Made by a program: the position numbers and the translations under genes. This document shows, in pieces, positions 1 to 9,127 of a DNA stretch of 64,000 nucleotides. Below the pieces are notes generated by a model, which was given only the letters and a program-made list of their open reading frames with translations, was not told the DNA's origin and searched no databases. The DNA is from Candidatus Aminicenantota bacterium. Its GTDB lineage: Bacteria; Acidobacteriota; Aminicenantia; Aminicenantales; Aminicenantaceae. Location of the stretch: the NCBI GenBank assembly GCA_020348385.1, contig CP070750.1, positions 2,027,886 through 2,091,885 on the forward strand. Direction: 5' to 3'. The stretch's first letter is position 1, and each line of letters begins with the position of its first letter.

Positions 1-1142
1 TCGGAGGTGCCAAACTAACTGGCAAGGTAGGGCGTTTTACCTACGGATTGCTGTCAGCCCTGGATACAAGCCCCACGGAGAATCTGTGGGATGTCAGCAA
101 CGGCGAGGGGGGGAGGGACGATAATGCCCTCTTCCACATATTCCGGATGAAAGCGGATGTTTTCAAGGAAAGTTATATCGGCTTTTGCCTGACCGATAAG
201 GAAATAAACGGGGCTTACAACCGAGTCGTCGGCATCGACGGCCAGTTGAAGTTCAGCAATAAATGGTTCCTCACTTTTCAGGCCTCGGGATCCAAGACCA
301 AGTATGAGGAAAAGGAGACCGATATTGTTCCTGCCCTATATGCTCAACTCATGTACTTTTCCAAATATGCGGGAGCAGGAGCCTGGTGGAAGTCCATCCA
401 TCCGGATTTCGAAGCCTCGTCTGGATTCATGAACCGCGTGGATTATAAAAGTTATGGGATTTTTTCTTTTTTCAGCATTTATCCCCAAAAACAGTATTTG
501 AATCAGATCAGATTGAGCCTGAGTGCAGGATTGAGGGATTCTTACTTCGAGGCTGTTACTCAGGATAAATGGGTGAGGGCGAATCTTCAATTCCGGTTTA
601 CCGAATTTAACCAGATGTACGTGTCATACGAGAATGAGATGGAACAATACAGTGGCGTGGATTTTCATAAGAATTCCCTCTCCATTAAAGCGGAGAACAA
701 TCTGATCAGATGGATGCCCTTTGGGTTGTCTCTGAGTATTGGGGACAGCATCTTCTACGACGAGGAGGATCCCTTTTTAGGATGGAGTCATACTTATGGG
801 GTGTTCATTCAATTCAAACCCAACAAAAGATTGCGCATAAGCGTCAGTTTATCCAAACAGACTTTCTGGGAGAGGCGGGGAGGGAAACAGGTCTTCGATT
901 TCAATGTCATCCGCCAACGGACAACTTACCAGATTTCCAAGGCTCTCTCTTTGAGGGCGATTGTTGATTACAATCACTTTTACAAAGAGATTTACGGAAG
1001 CTTTTTGATCAGTTTTATCCTGAAGCCTGGGACCGTGTTTTTCCTAGGAGTGGATAACAATATGCTCCGTGACGAGTTCGGAGAATACGGCCAAACCAAC
1101 TACAGCGTGTTTTTAAAATTTTCCTACTGGTGGCGAATATAA
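1..1142 (+). CDS. DUF5916-type protein, C-terminal part (5' end outside window)
   Basis: The reading frame is open from base 3 with no start codon needed, so the gene begins upstream of the window; the first in-frame TTG at 48 is an internal codon. The visible start (GGAKLTGKVGRF, then YGLLSALD) matches the beta-strand-rich region of DUF5916 proteins, which carry an N-terminal family-9 carbohydrate-binding-like domain followed by an outer-membrane-like barrel. The 380 visible residues are rich in alternating aromatic and polar strands (for example FLTFQASGSKT) and end in FSYWWRI, an aromatic C-terminus typical of outer-membrane beta barrels. Role unknown; probably an outer-membrane protein. 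Family call is from recognition of motifs, so moderately sure. Confidence 0.7.
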   Translation, partial: GGAKLTGKVGRFTYGLLSALDTSPTENLWDVSNGEGGRDDNALFHIFRMKADVFKESYIGFCLTDKEINGAYNRVVGIDGQLKFSNKWFLTFQASGSKTKYEEKETDIVPALYAQLMYFSKYAGAGAWWKSIHPDFEASSGFMNRVDYKSYGIFSFFSIYPQKQYLNQIRLSLSAGLRDSYFEAVTQDKWVRANLQFRFTEFNQMYVSYENEMEQYSGVDFHKNSLSIKAENNLIRWMPFGLSLSIGDSIFYDEEDPFLGWSHTYGVFIQFKPNKRLRISVSLSKQTFWERRGGKQVFDFNVIRQRTTYQISKALSLRAIVDYNHFYKEIYGSFLISFILKPGTVFFLGVDNNMLRDEFGEYGQTNYSVFLKFSYWWRI

Positions 1143-1144
1143 CG

Positions 1145-1393
1145 TTATAAATAGACTAACTCGAACTCGCCAGAGTCTTGGACGACAATCCTCACCCGCT
1201 GTCCTTCCATCTCGCAGGTAAAAACATCGCTCCTTTTTCCGGTTTGTTTATCAAAAATTCTTTTTCTCTCCAGGACGCAATCAATCTTGAATTCTCGGCT
1301 GCTGATAAAGACGGCCCTCGGCGTCTCCTTTCCTTTATAACCTTCATGGAATCGCAGCTGGAACCGATTGCCTTTATGCATCTTTATATTCAT
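1145..1393 (-). CDS. Small hypothetical protein (82 aa)
   Basis: A small basic protein with no signal peptide or membrane segment; I do not recognise the family. The start at 1393 (MNIKMHKGNRF) is chosen because GGAGAGGG lies about 8 bp upstream, whereas the longer in-frame ATG at 1411 has no ribosome binding site. The sequence is a plausible small beta-rich fold (FELVYL at the C-terminus, two pairs of charged beta strands) and has two Cys residues. It runs convergently toward the DUF5916 gene, with only 2 bp between the stop codons, and its 5' side faces mfd. A random ORF is possible, but the ribosome binding site and protein-like composition favour a real gene. Confidence 0.55.
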   Translation of the reverse strand: MNIKMHKGNRFQLRFHEGYKGKETPRAVFISSREFKIDCVLERKRIFDKQTGKRSDVFTCEMEGQRVRIVVQDSGEFELVYL

Positions 1394-1493
1394 TCGAACA
1401 TCCCTCTCCATTGTACTACATTTAGATGTCTGATTGGATTGACCAAATCAAATCCCTTCATTAGATGGAATCATCCTGTATAATAGGATTCTT

Positions 1494-4400
1494 ATGAGTC
1501 TTCATTTTCTTAAACAGACAGAACGATTCCAAGGCCTTTGCGAAGCAATTAGGAGCAAAAAAACAGGAATCAAAATTTCCGGGCTTGTTCCATCGAGCAA
1601 ACCTTACTTTTTGTCTGTTCTCAGCCAAGAATCGGATAAGCCCATCATATTTATTCGACCTACCACCTCGTCTATAGACCGCTTTGGCGATGAATGCCGT
1701 TTCTTTCTCTCTCAGTTTGACAGTCGGATTCAGCCCGCTATCCTTCCGCCTTTGTTTGATAATCCTTACCAAGAGATTCAGCCATCGCTGGAATCTGTTT
1801 CCACGCGCATGCGATTCCTGCACAGACTCATCGACGCCCCTCCTTCTCTCCTCATAACCAACCTTCCAGGACTTCTCAAACCCATTCCCAGACTTCAAAG
1901 TCTGATTCAGCTCTTTTGCCCTTTGAAGCCAGGAGATCCCGTCGGCCGTGACAACTTGATCCAACAGCTGGAAGCCTATGGGTATGACAAACAGTCTCTG
2001 GTGAATGCTCATGGGGAATGCGCTTGGCGAGGCGGAATCGTGGATGTGTTTTCTCCTTGGGAAGAGTATCCTTATCGCATTGAGTTCAGCGGTGAGGAGG
2101 TGGTTTCGTTGCGCGTTTTCCGGCCCTCCAACCAACGCACCCTTAAAAAAGTCGATCGTGTTCTCATCCCAAGTTTGAACGAATATTCCGATCCCTATTT
2201 TTCTGTATCCTTCGAACATTTTTATAACGATGTTCTATTCCTTATCGATAATTCTGAGGAAACACAGGAGGAATGGAAAAAATTTTGCGAGGATCTCACG
2301 CAACAATACGATAAGATCCAATCAGAGAATAAATCTTGCCTTCCTCCAGATCAGATCTATCCTCCTGGACCGTGGGAAAGGATAAAAAAAGAGGCCCTGT
2401 TCCTGACCGAAATGGAATCGGCGGGGAGAGGGGAGAATTATCATTTTCCATTTCAATCAGTCCCTCGTTTTTCCAATAAAATTCCGTTTTTTCTGGAGTA
2501 TCTCAAGAAGGGTCAAGAAGAGAGGGAGAGATGCCTGGTCTATTTTTCCCAAGAAGGAGTCCGGCAGAAATTATCCACTCTCCTCGCCCAGAATCAGATT
2601 CCCCATCATGAGTCCTCCTCCCCTCTTGTTTTCCCAAGAGATGGATCAGTCACGCTCCTTCTGGGAAAGATAAATCATGGTTTCCGCTTCCCTCCAGAGA
2701 AAATCACGTATTTTTCTGAAACGGACATATTCACGGAAGAAAAAGTGCTGGTCAGTCGTCCACGCGTGCGTCCGTTTGTTTCGGATTTCCAAGACTTGAA
2801 GGTAGACGATTACGTTGTTCACACCGATTACGGAATCGGTATCTTCAAGGGTTTAATAAACTTGGAAGTCGACGAGAAAGATCAAGAGTTCATCTCTATC
2901 CATTATCGAGATGACGATAAGCTTTTCGTCCCTGCCGAGGGCCTTAATCTGGTCCAAAAATACGCGCATCTGGGTACAGCGTCCCCTTTGCTTAATAAAT
3001 TGGGAACTCCGGCATGGGAGAAAACCAAGACCCGTATTAAAAAAGCCGTCGAAAAAATGGCCAAACAGCTTCTTCATCTGTACGCCCAGAGAAAGACCAT
3101 CCGAGGACACGGATACAGCCCTGGCGGCGAGTGGCTAACCGGTTTCGAAAAAACCTTTGAATATGAAGAGACAGATGATCAACTTCTTGCCATCAAGGAT
3201 ATCTATCGGGATATGGAGTCAGCATCCCCGATGGATCGGCTTTTATGCGGAGATGTGGGTTATGGTAAAACTGAAGTGGCCATTCGCGCCTCTTTCAAGG
3301 CTGCCATGGATGGAAAACAGGTTGCCGTCCTTTGTCCGACGACGGTGCTTGCCAGCCAACACTTGAATACGTTTCGGAATCGGATGGTGCTTTTCCCGAT
3401 AAATGTGGAGAGTCTGACTAGGCTTCAATCCAGAGTTCAGCAGAAAGCGATTTTGGAAGATATGAAAAAGGGTCTGGTCGATATTGTTATCGGTACACAT
3501 CGGTTGCTCTCCGGCGATGTGGAATTTCGCGATTTGGGTCTTTTGATTGTCGACGAAGAGCAACGATTTGGGGTTACCCATAAGGAAAAGATCAAACAGA
3601 TGAAGGCCAATATCGATGTCCTGACCATGACGGCCACCCCGATCCCTCGAACATTGAACATTTCGCTTCATGGTTTAAGGGATATCAGTCTGATCGAAAC
3701 ACCTCCTCGGGATAGACTGGCTATACATACGGTTGTCACTCCTTTCAGCCGAAAGCTTATCTCATCTGCCATCAAAAAGGAGCTCGCCCGGGGAGGCCAG
3801 GTTTATTTTATCCATAACAGGGTAGAAGATATAGAGACCATGGCACGGATGATCGCAACTTGGGTTCCGGGAGCCAAGGTCGCTGTTGTCCACGGCAAAA
3901 TGTCCACTCATGCCCTTGAAAAAAGGATGATCGATTTTATCGCTAACAAGTATGATGTTCTCGTGTCAACGACAATTATTGAAAACGGGATCGATATCCC
4001 TCTTGTCAACACGTTGATCGTCAATCGTGCCGACCGGTTTGGATTGGGTCAATTGTATCAGTTGCGTGGTAGAGTGGGACGATCTTCTCGTCAAGCGGTT
4101 GCTTATTTTCTTGTTCCTCCGTTTTCAGAGCTCACACCATTGTCTAAACAGAGGCTAAAGGCCCTTCAGGAATTTTCACAGCTGGGATCTGGCTTTCGGT
4201 TGGCCGCAAAGGACTTGGAAATCAGGGGCGCTGGTAATTTTTTGGGTTCCCAGCAACATGGATGTATGGAAGCCGTAGGTTTCGATTATTATATGTATCT
4301 TCTTGAGAAAACAGCAAAAGAGCTGAAAGGAGAGAGAACAGATGAGGTGAAAACCGCAATCCATTTGAAGGTGAATATCCGTATTCCTGATGATTATCTC

Positions 4401-4781
4401 CCTCAAACAAATTTACGTTTGAACCTGTACAAACGCATTTCATCTATAGAAGCTGTCGAAGACATGGAAAAAATACACAAAGAGATAATCGACAGATTCG
4501 GACCGCTTCCTCAACCCGTTCAAAATCTCATGCGTTATGGCGTCATCAAATTCCTATCGCAGAAAATTAGTATCAAGAATATCGATCGCGTCGGGCAAAA
4601 GATCGTGTTCACATTTTTTCCCACGACGACGGTGGACCTTGTTTGTTTGACAGACCTCCTTGAGAAGTATGATGGATCCATCACACCCCAGGGAGTGATG
4701 ACCATTAGGCTGCCCTCTTCCGATGATGCAAGCATTATGAGTGAAACGATCTCTTTCTTGAAGGAGTTATCGGGTATGTAA
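1494..4781 (+). CDS. mfd: Transcription-repair coupling factor Mfd
   Basis: Mfd is an ATP-driven DNA translocase that removes RNA polymerase stalled at lesions and recruits UvrA for excision repair. The 1095-residue length is slightly short for the family (about 1150). UvrB-like domains occupy roughly residues 1-400. The CarD-like RNA polymerase interaction domain starts near 435 ([15 protein letters not shown]), the Walker A motif GDVGYGKT is near 586, the DEEQ box is at 687-690, and motif [11 protein letters not shown] follows. [10 protein letters not shown] is helicase motif VI and [10 protein letters not shown] the translocation motif; the last 150 residues are the UvrA-contact domain. 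AGGA lies 5 bp before ATG. It heads a likely operon with two foldase genes. A perfect TATAAT sits 9 nt before the ATG. Confidence 0.97.
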   Translation: MSLHFLKQTERFQGLCEAIRSKKTGIKISGLVPSSKPYFLSVLSQESDKPIIFIRPTTSSIDRFGDECRFFLSQFDSRIQPAILPPLFDNPYQEIQPSLESVSTRMRFLHRLIDAPPSLLITNLPGLLKPIPRLQSLIQLFCPLKPGDPVGRDNLIQQLEAYGYDKQSLVNAHGECAWRGGIVDVFSPWEEYPYRIEFSGEEVVSLRVFRPSNQRTLKKVDRVLIPSLNEYSDPYFSVSFEHFYNDVLFLIDNSEETQEEWKKFCEDLTQQYDKIQSENKSCLPPDQIYPPGPWERIKKEALFLTEMESAGRGENYHFPFQSVPRFSNKIPFFLEYLKKGQEERERCLVYFSQEGVRQKLSTLLAQNQIPHHESSSPLVFPRDGSVTLLLGKINHGFRFPPEKITYFSETDIFTEEKVLVSRPRVRPFVSDFQDLKVDDYVVHTDYGIGIFKGLINLEVDEKDQEFISIHYRDDDKLFVPAEGLNLVQKYAHLGTASPLLNKLGTPAWEKTKTRIKKAVEKMAKQLLHLYAQRKTIRGHGYSPGGEWLTGFEKTFEYEETDDQLLAIKDIYRDMESASPMDRLLCGDVGYGKTEVAIRASFKAAMDGKQVAVLCPTTVLASQHLNTFRNRMVLFPINVESLTRLQSRVQQKAILEDMKKGLVDIVIGTHRLLSGDVEFRDLGLLIVDEEQRFGVTHKEKIKQMKANIDVLTMTATPIPRTLNISLHGLRDISLIETPPRDRLAIHTVVTPFSRKLISSAIKKELARGGQVYFIHNRVEDIETMARMIATWVPGAKVAVVHGKMSTHALEKRMIDFIANKYDVLVSTTIIENGIDIPLVNTLIVNRADRFGLGQLYQLRGRVGRSSRQAVAYFLVPPFSELTPLSKQRLKALQEFSQLGSGFRLAAKDLEIRGAGNFLGSQQHGCMEAVGFDYYMYLLEKTAKELKGERTDEVKTAIHLKVNIRIPDDYLPQTNLRLNLYKRISSIEAVEDMEKIHKEIIDRFGPLPQPVQNLMRYGVIKFLSQKISIKNIDRVGQKIVFTFFPTTTVDLVCLTDLLEKYDGSITPQGVMTIRLPSSDDASIMSETISFLKELSGM

Positions 4782-4805
4782 TATAATGAATTAAATCTTA
4801 AAAAG

Positions 4806-5765
4806 ATGTGGCGAGTACGTGTGTCTGTTCTGATTGTTATTGTGCTCTTAGGGAGCTGCAAAGGGAATAAGTCTGTCCAGAGTTCCGCTGACATAAGTTC
4901 GCTGGAGGCAAAAAAAAACTTTATTATCCTGCGTGTTGAAGATACAGTCTACTTCAATGCGGATTTTTTGAGGTTCCTTAAATTCAGTCTTGGCGATGAA
5001 TACAAAACCCTTTCCGTACTATCCTTGAGCCGCCTAGTCGATGACTTTGTGAAGGAAAAACTTCTGTTAGCTGAAGCGTGGAACAAGGAGATCGTCTTGA
5101 CTTTGGCGGAAAAAAAGGAGTTCTTGGCTAAACATTCCGGCGGTTCAGTTTTCGAAGGAGAGGGATGGCCAATGGATGACGAAGGAACAGAATTGTTGTT
5201 TGAACAGCTTCTTGTGGAAAAATACACGTACGATCTTGTCAAGGATATCGAAGTGGAAAAAGAAGAAATCCAGGAATATTACACGGCAAATAAAAGGGAA
5301 TTTCTCCTTCCGGAGAGAGTCAAGGTTAGTCAGATATTGCTGCCAAACGAGGAAAAGGCCGTGGAGGTCTTGGAAAACTTAAAAGATAATGATCCTGAAA
5401 ATTTCAAAAGGCTGGCTAGAGCACAATCTGTGGGTGTCGAAGCTTCAAGAGGAGGAGAGATGGGGATATTCGCAATCGGTCAACTTCCTGATGAGATGGA
5501 AACGGCCATTTTTGCGCTGAAGGAAGGAGAGGTGAGCCCTGTTTTGGAATCCTCATATGGTTTTCATATTTTTCGGCTTGATTCCCGTTATGAACCAGAG
5601 TTGATGTCTTCCGATCAGGCATCCGCCTCGATAGAGGTGAAGATTCTCAGCCATAAAGTTAATAATCATATATCTCAGCACATCCTGAATTTGAAAAATT
5701 CCCTCCATTGGGAATTCTACGAGCAAAACCTGTATTTTCCGTATCAGAGGATTTCATATGAATAA
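4806..5765 (+). CDS. Lipoprotein peptidyl-prolyl isomerase (SurA/PpiC type)
   Basis: A 319-residue predicted lipoprotein. The N-terminal hydrophobic stretch ends in a lipobox LGSC with acylated Cys18, so the protein should be anchored in the envelope. Residues about 30-165 are a SurA-like chaperone region. A rotamase (PpiC/parvulin) domain spans roughly 170-265, with the usual order VKVSQIL, GGEMGIF, PDEMETAIFAL, EGEVSPV and YGFHIFRL. The domain probably helps fold outer-membrane proteins. It starts 24 bp after mfd and its last 8 bp overlap the next foldase gene, so the two are translationally coupled. A substantial ribosome binding site is not visible, which fits coupling to mfd. Confidence 0.87.
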   Translation: MWRVRVSVLIVIVLLGSCKGNKSVQSSADISSLEAKKNFIILRVEDTVYFNADFLRFLKFSLGDEYKTLSVLSLSRLVDDFVKEKLLLAEAWNKEIVLTLAEKKEFLAKHSGGSVFEGEGWPMDDEGTELLFEQLLVEKYTYDLVKDIEVEKEEIQEYYTANKREFLLPERVKVSQILLPNEEKAVEVLENLKDNDPENFKRLARAQSVGVEASRGGEMGIFAIGQLPDEMETAIFALKEGEVSPVLESSYGFHIFRLDSRYEPELMSSDQASASIEVKILSHKVNNHISQHILNLKNSLHWEFYEQNLYFPYQRISYE

Positions 5766-6753
5766 AATACCCTTACTCATTATACTTACATTGTTTTTGG
5801 TTTTACTTAGCGGTAACTTCCTGTCTGGACAAGAAGTGGTGGATGCCATCGTGGCTATAGTGAATGATGATATCATAACCGTATCGGATTACATGATGGA
5901 GCACGATGCGATCTACCAGGTCCTCCGTGCGCAGCTCCAAGGAGAAGAGTTCACCAAACAGTATGAAAAAGAGAAAGAAGGATTGTTGGAAAGGATGATA
6001 ACCGAACGATTGCTCCTACAAGAAGCAACGAGGCTGGATATCCAAAGCACAGCCAATGTGGATGAACAGATCAGGATGATGGTCGACAACATAAAAAAAC
6101 AATACAATATAGCGTCGGATGAAGAGTTCAAGCGCGCGATGGAACAACAAGGGGTGGACTATGGTGGCTGGATAGCGCAGCAAGAAAAAGCCATCATTCA
6201 ACAAGCCCTTATCTTTAACGAAGTCGGACGAAGTATCGCTATCGATGAGACGGATGTCGTGAACTACTACGACCTTCATCCTGAAGAGTTCACCACCCTT
6301 CCCACGTATAAATTAAAGGGGATTTATGTCTCCTCAGAGGACAAAAGCGAACAGGAAGCTCAGGCAAAAATGGAGGAAGTGAACGAAAAATTAGCATCAG
6401 GCGAGGAGTTGGAAAGCCTTGCTAGCCAGTATTCAGAAGGACCGGAAAAGGAATCTCAAGGAGACATAGGAACATACAAAAAGGGCGAAATGGATAAGAC
6501 CTTAGAGGAGGCTGTTGCAAATTTGGAAGAGGGAAGCCTTTCATCTTGGATCCAGATTCCTACTGGATGGTTTTTGTTAAAACTTGATGAGAAGACGGAG
6601 AGTCAGCTCCGACCGTTTGAAGAGGTTAAAAAAGATATCGAAAACAACCTCTTCATGCAAGAACAACAAGTGAGAATCCAGGCCTATATAAAGGACTTAA
6701 AAAAAAGGAGCTTTATCAATATCCTGATTCCCGATCCTCTCAAGTACCGCTGA
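5758..6753 (+). CDS. Periplasmic SurA-like peptidyl-prolyl isomerase
   Basis: A 331-residue exported protein with a signal peptide of about 25 residues (hydrophobic run, then LSGQ). A SurA N-terminal domain follows (VDAIVAIVNDDIITVSDY, which is the diagnostic start of SurA-family chaperones), and one PpiC rotamase domain lies at about 180-280 (GDIGTYKKGEM, then GWFLLKLDE). Role: periplasmic chaperone and prolyl isomerase for outer-membrane protein biogenesis. It overlaps the previous foldase by 8 bp. Its TGA stop abuts the stop codon of the convergent arginine decarboxylase gene with no base between. E. coli SurA has two rotamase domains, this one only one. Confidence 0.88.
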   Translation: MNKIPLLIILTLFLVLLSGNFLSGQEVVDAIVAIVNDDIITVSDYMMEHDAIYQVLRAQLQGEEFTKQYEKEKEGLLERMITERLLLQEATRLDIQSTANVDEQIRMMVDNIKKQYNIASDEEFKRAMEQQGVDYGGWIAQQEKAIIQQALIFNEVGRSIAIDETDVVNYYDLHPEEFTTLPTYKLKGIYVSSEDKSEQEAQAKMEEVNEKLASGEELESLASQYSEGPEKESQGDIGTYKKGEMDKTLEEAVANLEEGSLSSWIQIPTGWFLLKLDEKTESQLRPFEEVKKDIENNLFMQEQQVRIQAYIKDLKKRSFINILIPDPLKYR

Positions 6754-7305
6754 TCAAGGAACCAAAACCGCTGCGGCCAAAACGGTAGTCCAGAATCCCT
6801 TTTCCCCATGGGCAACTTGCGTGATATTTTGTGTCCTTACTTCCATCCCGTTTCCCAGTTCGTATAGACTTTTTTCCTCATTCCAGATCTGATTTAGGTC
6901 GAAGTTTTTACCGAGAGTGGTGGCCAGCATATCTGCAGCTAGGTCTTCTGCATATTGGCCGGCTTCCTTTTCGTCCTGGCCAAAGCTGTGGTGTTCGGAG
7001 AGGTATCCGTAGTGCTTTGGGTCGTTGGGAACAGCCATCCCGATGGCAGCGGATATAAGCCGATTGGATTCATCGGTCGAGTTTTCGCTCATCACGAGAA
7101 AAACGATCTGACCGGGGTGGAGGTGTTTGATCCCTTCTTGTTTGGATATCAGCCGACAGCCCGGAGGGTAAATACTGGAAACTTTGACGAGGTTGAACGT
7201 TTCGATATCCGCCTCTCTAAGGGCTTGTTCAAAGCTCGCAAGTTTTTCCTTGTGTTGGCCTTTTCCCTTGGTCAGGAATATGCGTTTGGGAATAATGTTT
7301 GCCAT
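6754..7305 (-). CDS. Pyruvoyl-dependent arginine decarboxylase
   Basis: The enzyme converts L-arginine to agmatine and CO2, using a pyruvoyl group made by self-cleavage at a serine. The key motif KVSSIYPPGC is at residues 41-50, so cleavage is expected between Ser43 and Ser44, making a small beta and a larger alpha chain. Further family motifs are MANIIPKRIFLTKGKG at the N-terminus, AIGMAVPND and GYLSEHH. At 183 residues it fits the family. The ATG at 7305 is preferred over a longer in-frame start at 7440 that would run deep into the upstream gene. It lies 7 bp after the one-TM protein gene and is probably cotranscribed with it. Substrate specificity for arginine is inferred from the family. 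Confidence 0.88.
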   Translation of the reverse strand: MANIIPKRIFLTKGKGQHKEKLASFEQALREADIETFNLVKVSSIYPPGCRLISKQEGIKHLHPGQIVFLVMSENSTDESNRLISAAIGMAVPNDPKHYGYLSEHHSFGQDEKEAGQYAEDLAADMLATTLGKNFDLNQIWNEEKSLYELGNGMEVRTQNITQVAHGEKGFWTTVLAAAVLVP

Positions 7306-7312
7306 AACCAGT

Positions 7313-7888
7313 TTAATTTTTGTCTTCTGTTTTTTTCTTTTCCGGTTTCTCGCCGAATGGTTCCGGCTCCTTAAAATCGATATTCTTGGACACTTCCCAT
7401 TCTCCCACAGGAATGTACTGTGAGCCTTGGGATTTGGCAAACATTTTCACGTCGACTATTTTTGATAGAAAGAAGGGATTGTTTCTGATTTGCTCAAGGT
7501 TTTGTCCATCGACTCCGAACGTGCTCTTGAGAAGGATGGGCTCGGTGGTTTCTCCTGGCATCAGGGGCTTCCCCCGAATGGCCTCGATGAAGCCATCGCC
7601 GAGGTTGGCAACATCATCACGAAATTTGAAGTTGGCATTCACATAGAAATATTTTAACGGCTTTTCCGAGATGTTTTTGATCTTGAAGGAGATAGCTGGA
7701 ACGAGCACTAACCTAGGTGGCCATGGTTGGTAGATTTTTTCCACCCATTTTGTCTCGATATCTAATAGTTCGAACGAACCCTCCAAATCTTCATGAGACA
7801 TTGTTTCCCACAGACCAGTAAAATGGGCGACAGCTGCGACGATAATGCCCAGAATGATTATAGCCAAGATAAACGAAAAGTTTTTCAT
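7313..7888 (-). CDS. Single-pass membrane protein of unknown function
   Basis: A 191-residue protein with one N-terminal membrane segment (FILAIIILGIIVAAVAHF, residues about 6-23). The soluble part is predicted to be outside the cytoplasm. The middle (about 45-140) looks like an all-beta sandwich (VLVPAISFKIKN, YFYVNANFKF), as in proteins of the periplasmic, LEA/Ig-like kind. The C-terminus is highly charged (EKPEKKKTEDKN). AGGAGG lies about 7 bp before the ATG. It precedes the arginine decarboxylase by 7 bp and follows the YibQ-like gene after 72 bp. I do not recognise a named family and give no function. Confidence 0.75.
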   Translation of the reverse strand: MKNFSFILAIIILGIIVAAVAHFTGLWETMSHEDLEGSFELLDIETKWVEKIYQPWPPRLVLVPAISFKIKNISEKPLKYFYVNANFKFRDDVANLGDGFIEAIRGKPLMPGETTEPILLKSTFGVDGQNLEQIRNNPFFLSKIVDVKMFAKSQGSQYIPVGEWEVSKNIDFKEPEPFGEKPEKKKTEDKN

Positions 7889-7960
7889 CGGATTCCTCCT
7901 CGGGACAATTTTATGATAAATGATGCTGCAGAATTTGGCAAATCGAAATCAGGGATTTTG

Positions 7961-9124
7961 TCAGCGAACAAGCTCTGAGATGAAAACAGGTGTAACGCCG
8001 TATTCTTTCGCTAAACGGAAGGACTCCTTCAGGACTTTGATTGTTTCCGGCACAGGATGGCAGATGCCCACGGCTTCTCCCCCATTTTGAGCTAAGGTGA
8101 AAAGCTCTATGAGCTTCTCCCTTATGGTGTCCTCGTCCAGTTCGTTATCAAGAAAGACCTGCCGTTGTGCTGTCGGAATTTCTAGCTGAAGAGCTACGTC
8201 ATAAGCCACGGATTTTCCTGTCGTGCGGCTGTCGACAAAAAAGAGACCCCTTTGTTTTAATCGTTGCAGAATGGTGTACATCAACGGTGCATCCGGAGTG
8301 ATCTTTGATCCCATGTGGTTATTGACTCCGCTGATGTAAGGGATCTGATCGAGATTTTTCTCCACGAGAGAGATGATTTCTTGTTCGCTCATGTCGGCAG
8401 AAATGATTCCCTCGATACCGTTATTGGCTTCGGTATTGTTGATGGATTCCAGAGGCAGGTGCAAAAGAATCTCTAAGCCGCTTTGATGGGCTATTTGAGC
8501 TGTTTGTTCTCCCAGGGGGCTATAAGGGATAATCGCAACGGTTATCGGTTCTTGTAGGCTAAGAATGTCATAGATTGCGTCCAGGCTGTATCCCATGTCA
8601 TCGATAATCAGAGCGACTTTATTTTTTGGCTCTGATACGGGGGGAAATTCCGAGACAACGGGCTGTTCTTTTTTGCAGGAGAAGAGAATGGCGAGTTTTT
8701 CCGTTTCCGACCTCTGGACATCCCAAAGGTAATATGTTTTTTCTGTGTCCTCCTGTTCCTCTTTTCTTACGATCAAAGCCTTGGCATTCTGCAAGTCTTG
8801 TTTTAGCCGGGGTTCGATATTTTGGTATTCGGCAAGAGATAGATCGACTTTCAGGTGGTCTGTTCCGGTCGTGTCCTTGAAGCGAGATATGGCATCATCC
8901 GGTATGCCTTGGGTTAAGAGTCGGTCCAGGAAAATCTGGCTGATCGAAATTTCTGGTTTTTCGGCCTCTTTTATTCCGAAAATAGAGAATACATAGGATT
9001 TTTCGCCCTTTGTCCAATGAATGAAATCCAATCCTATGGCAGAAATTATGGCAAGCAAAGAAAAAATAACATAAATAATCCATGGAGTTTTCGTATTACC
9101 TTTGACCGGATTATGTGTCCTCAT
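7961..9124 (-). CDS. Divergent polysaccharide deacetylase (YibQ-like)
   Basis: A 387-residue protein with an N-terminal membrane anchor (about 15-32). A variable linker is followed by a YibQ/divergent polysaccharide deacetylase domain from about 165 to the end. Landmarks are VALIIDDMGY, ITVAIIPYSP, LEILLHLPLES, GVNNHMGSKIT, GLFFVDSRTT and VGICHP. The family has the NodB-like fold; the DD of IIDDMGY and the HMGS His are the expected metal-site residues. A role in cell-wall or envelope sugar modification is expected but not proven. Its start is 3 bp after the S41 gene stop, and the order envC, S41, yibQ matches a gene order conserved in many Gram-negative bacteria. Confidence 0.87.
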   Translation of the reverse strand: MRTHNPVKGNTKTPWIIYVIFSLLAIISAIGLDFIHWTKGEKSYVFSIFGIKEAEKPEISISQIFLDRLLTQGIPDDAISRFKDTTGTDHLKVDLSLAEYQNIEPRLKQDLQNAKALIVRKEEQEDTEKTYYLWDVQRSETEKLAILFSCKKEQPVVSEFPPVSEPKNKVALIIDDMGYSLDAIYDILSLQEPITVAIIPYSPLGEQTAQIAHQSGLEILLHLPLESINNTEANNGIEGIISADMSEQEIISLVEKNLDQIPYISGVNNHMGSKITPDAPLMYTILQRLKQRGLFFVDSRTTGKSVAYDVALQLEIPTAQRQVFLDNELDEDTIREKLIELFTLAQNGGEAVGICHPVPETIKVLKESFRLAKEYGVTPVFISELVR

Positions 9125-9127
9125 AGA

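Noticed and set aside
1461..2219. 252-codon open frame on the minus strand inside mfd
   Set aside because: It is antisense to the conserved Mfd N-terminal domain, has no family match and no ribosome binding site.
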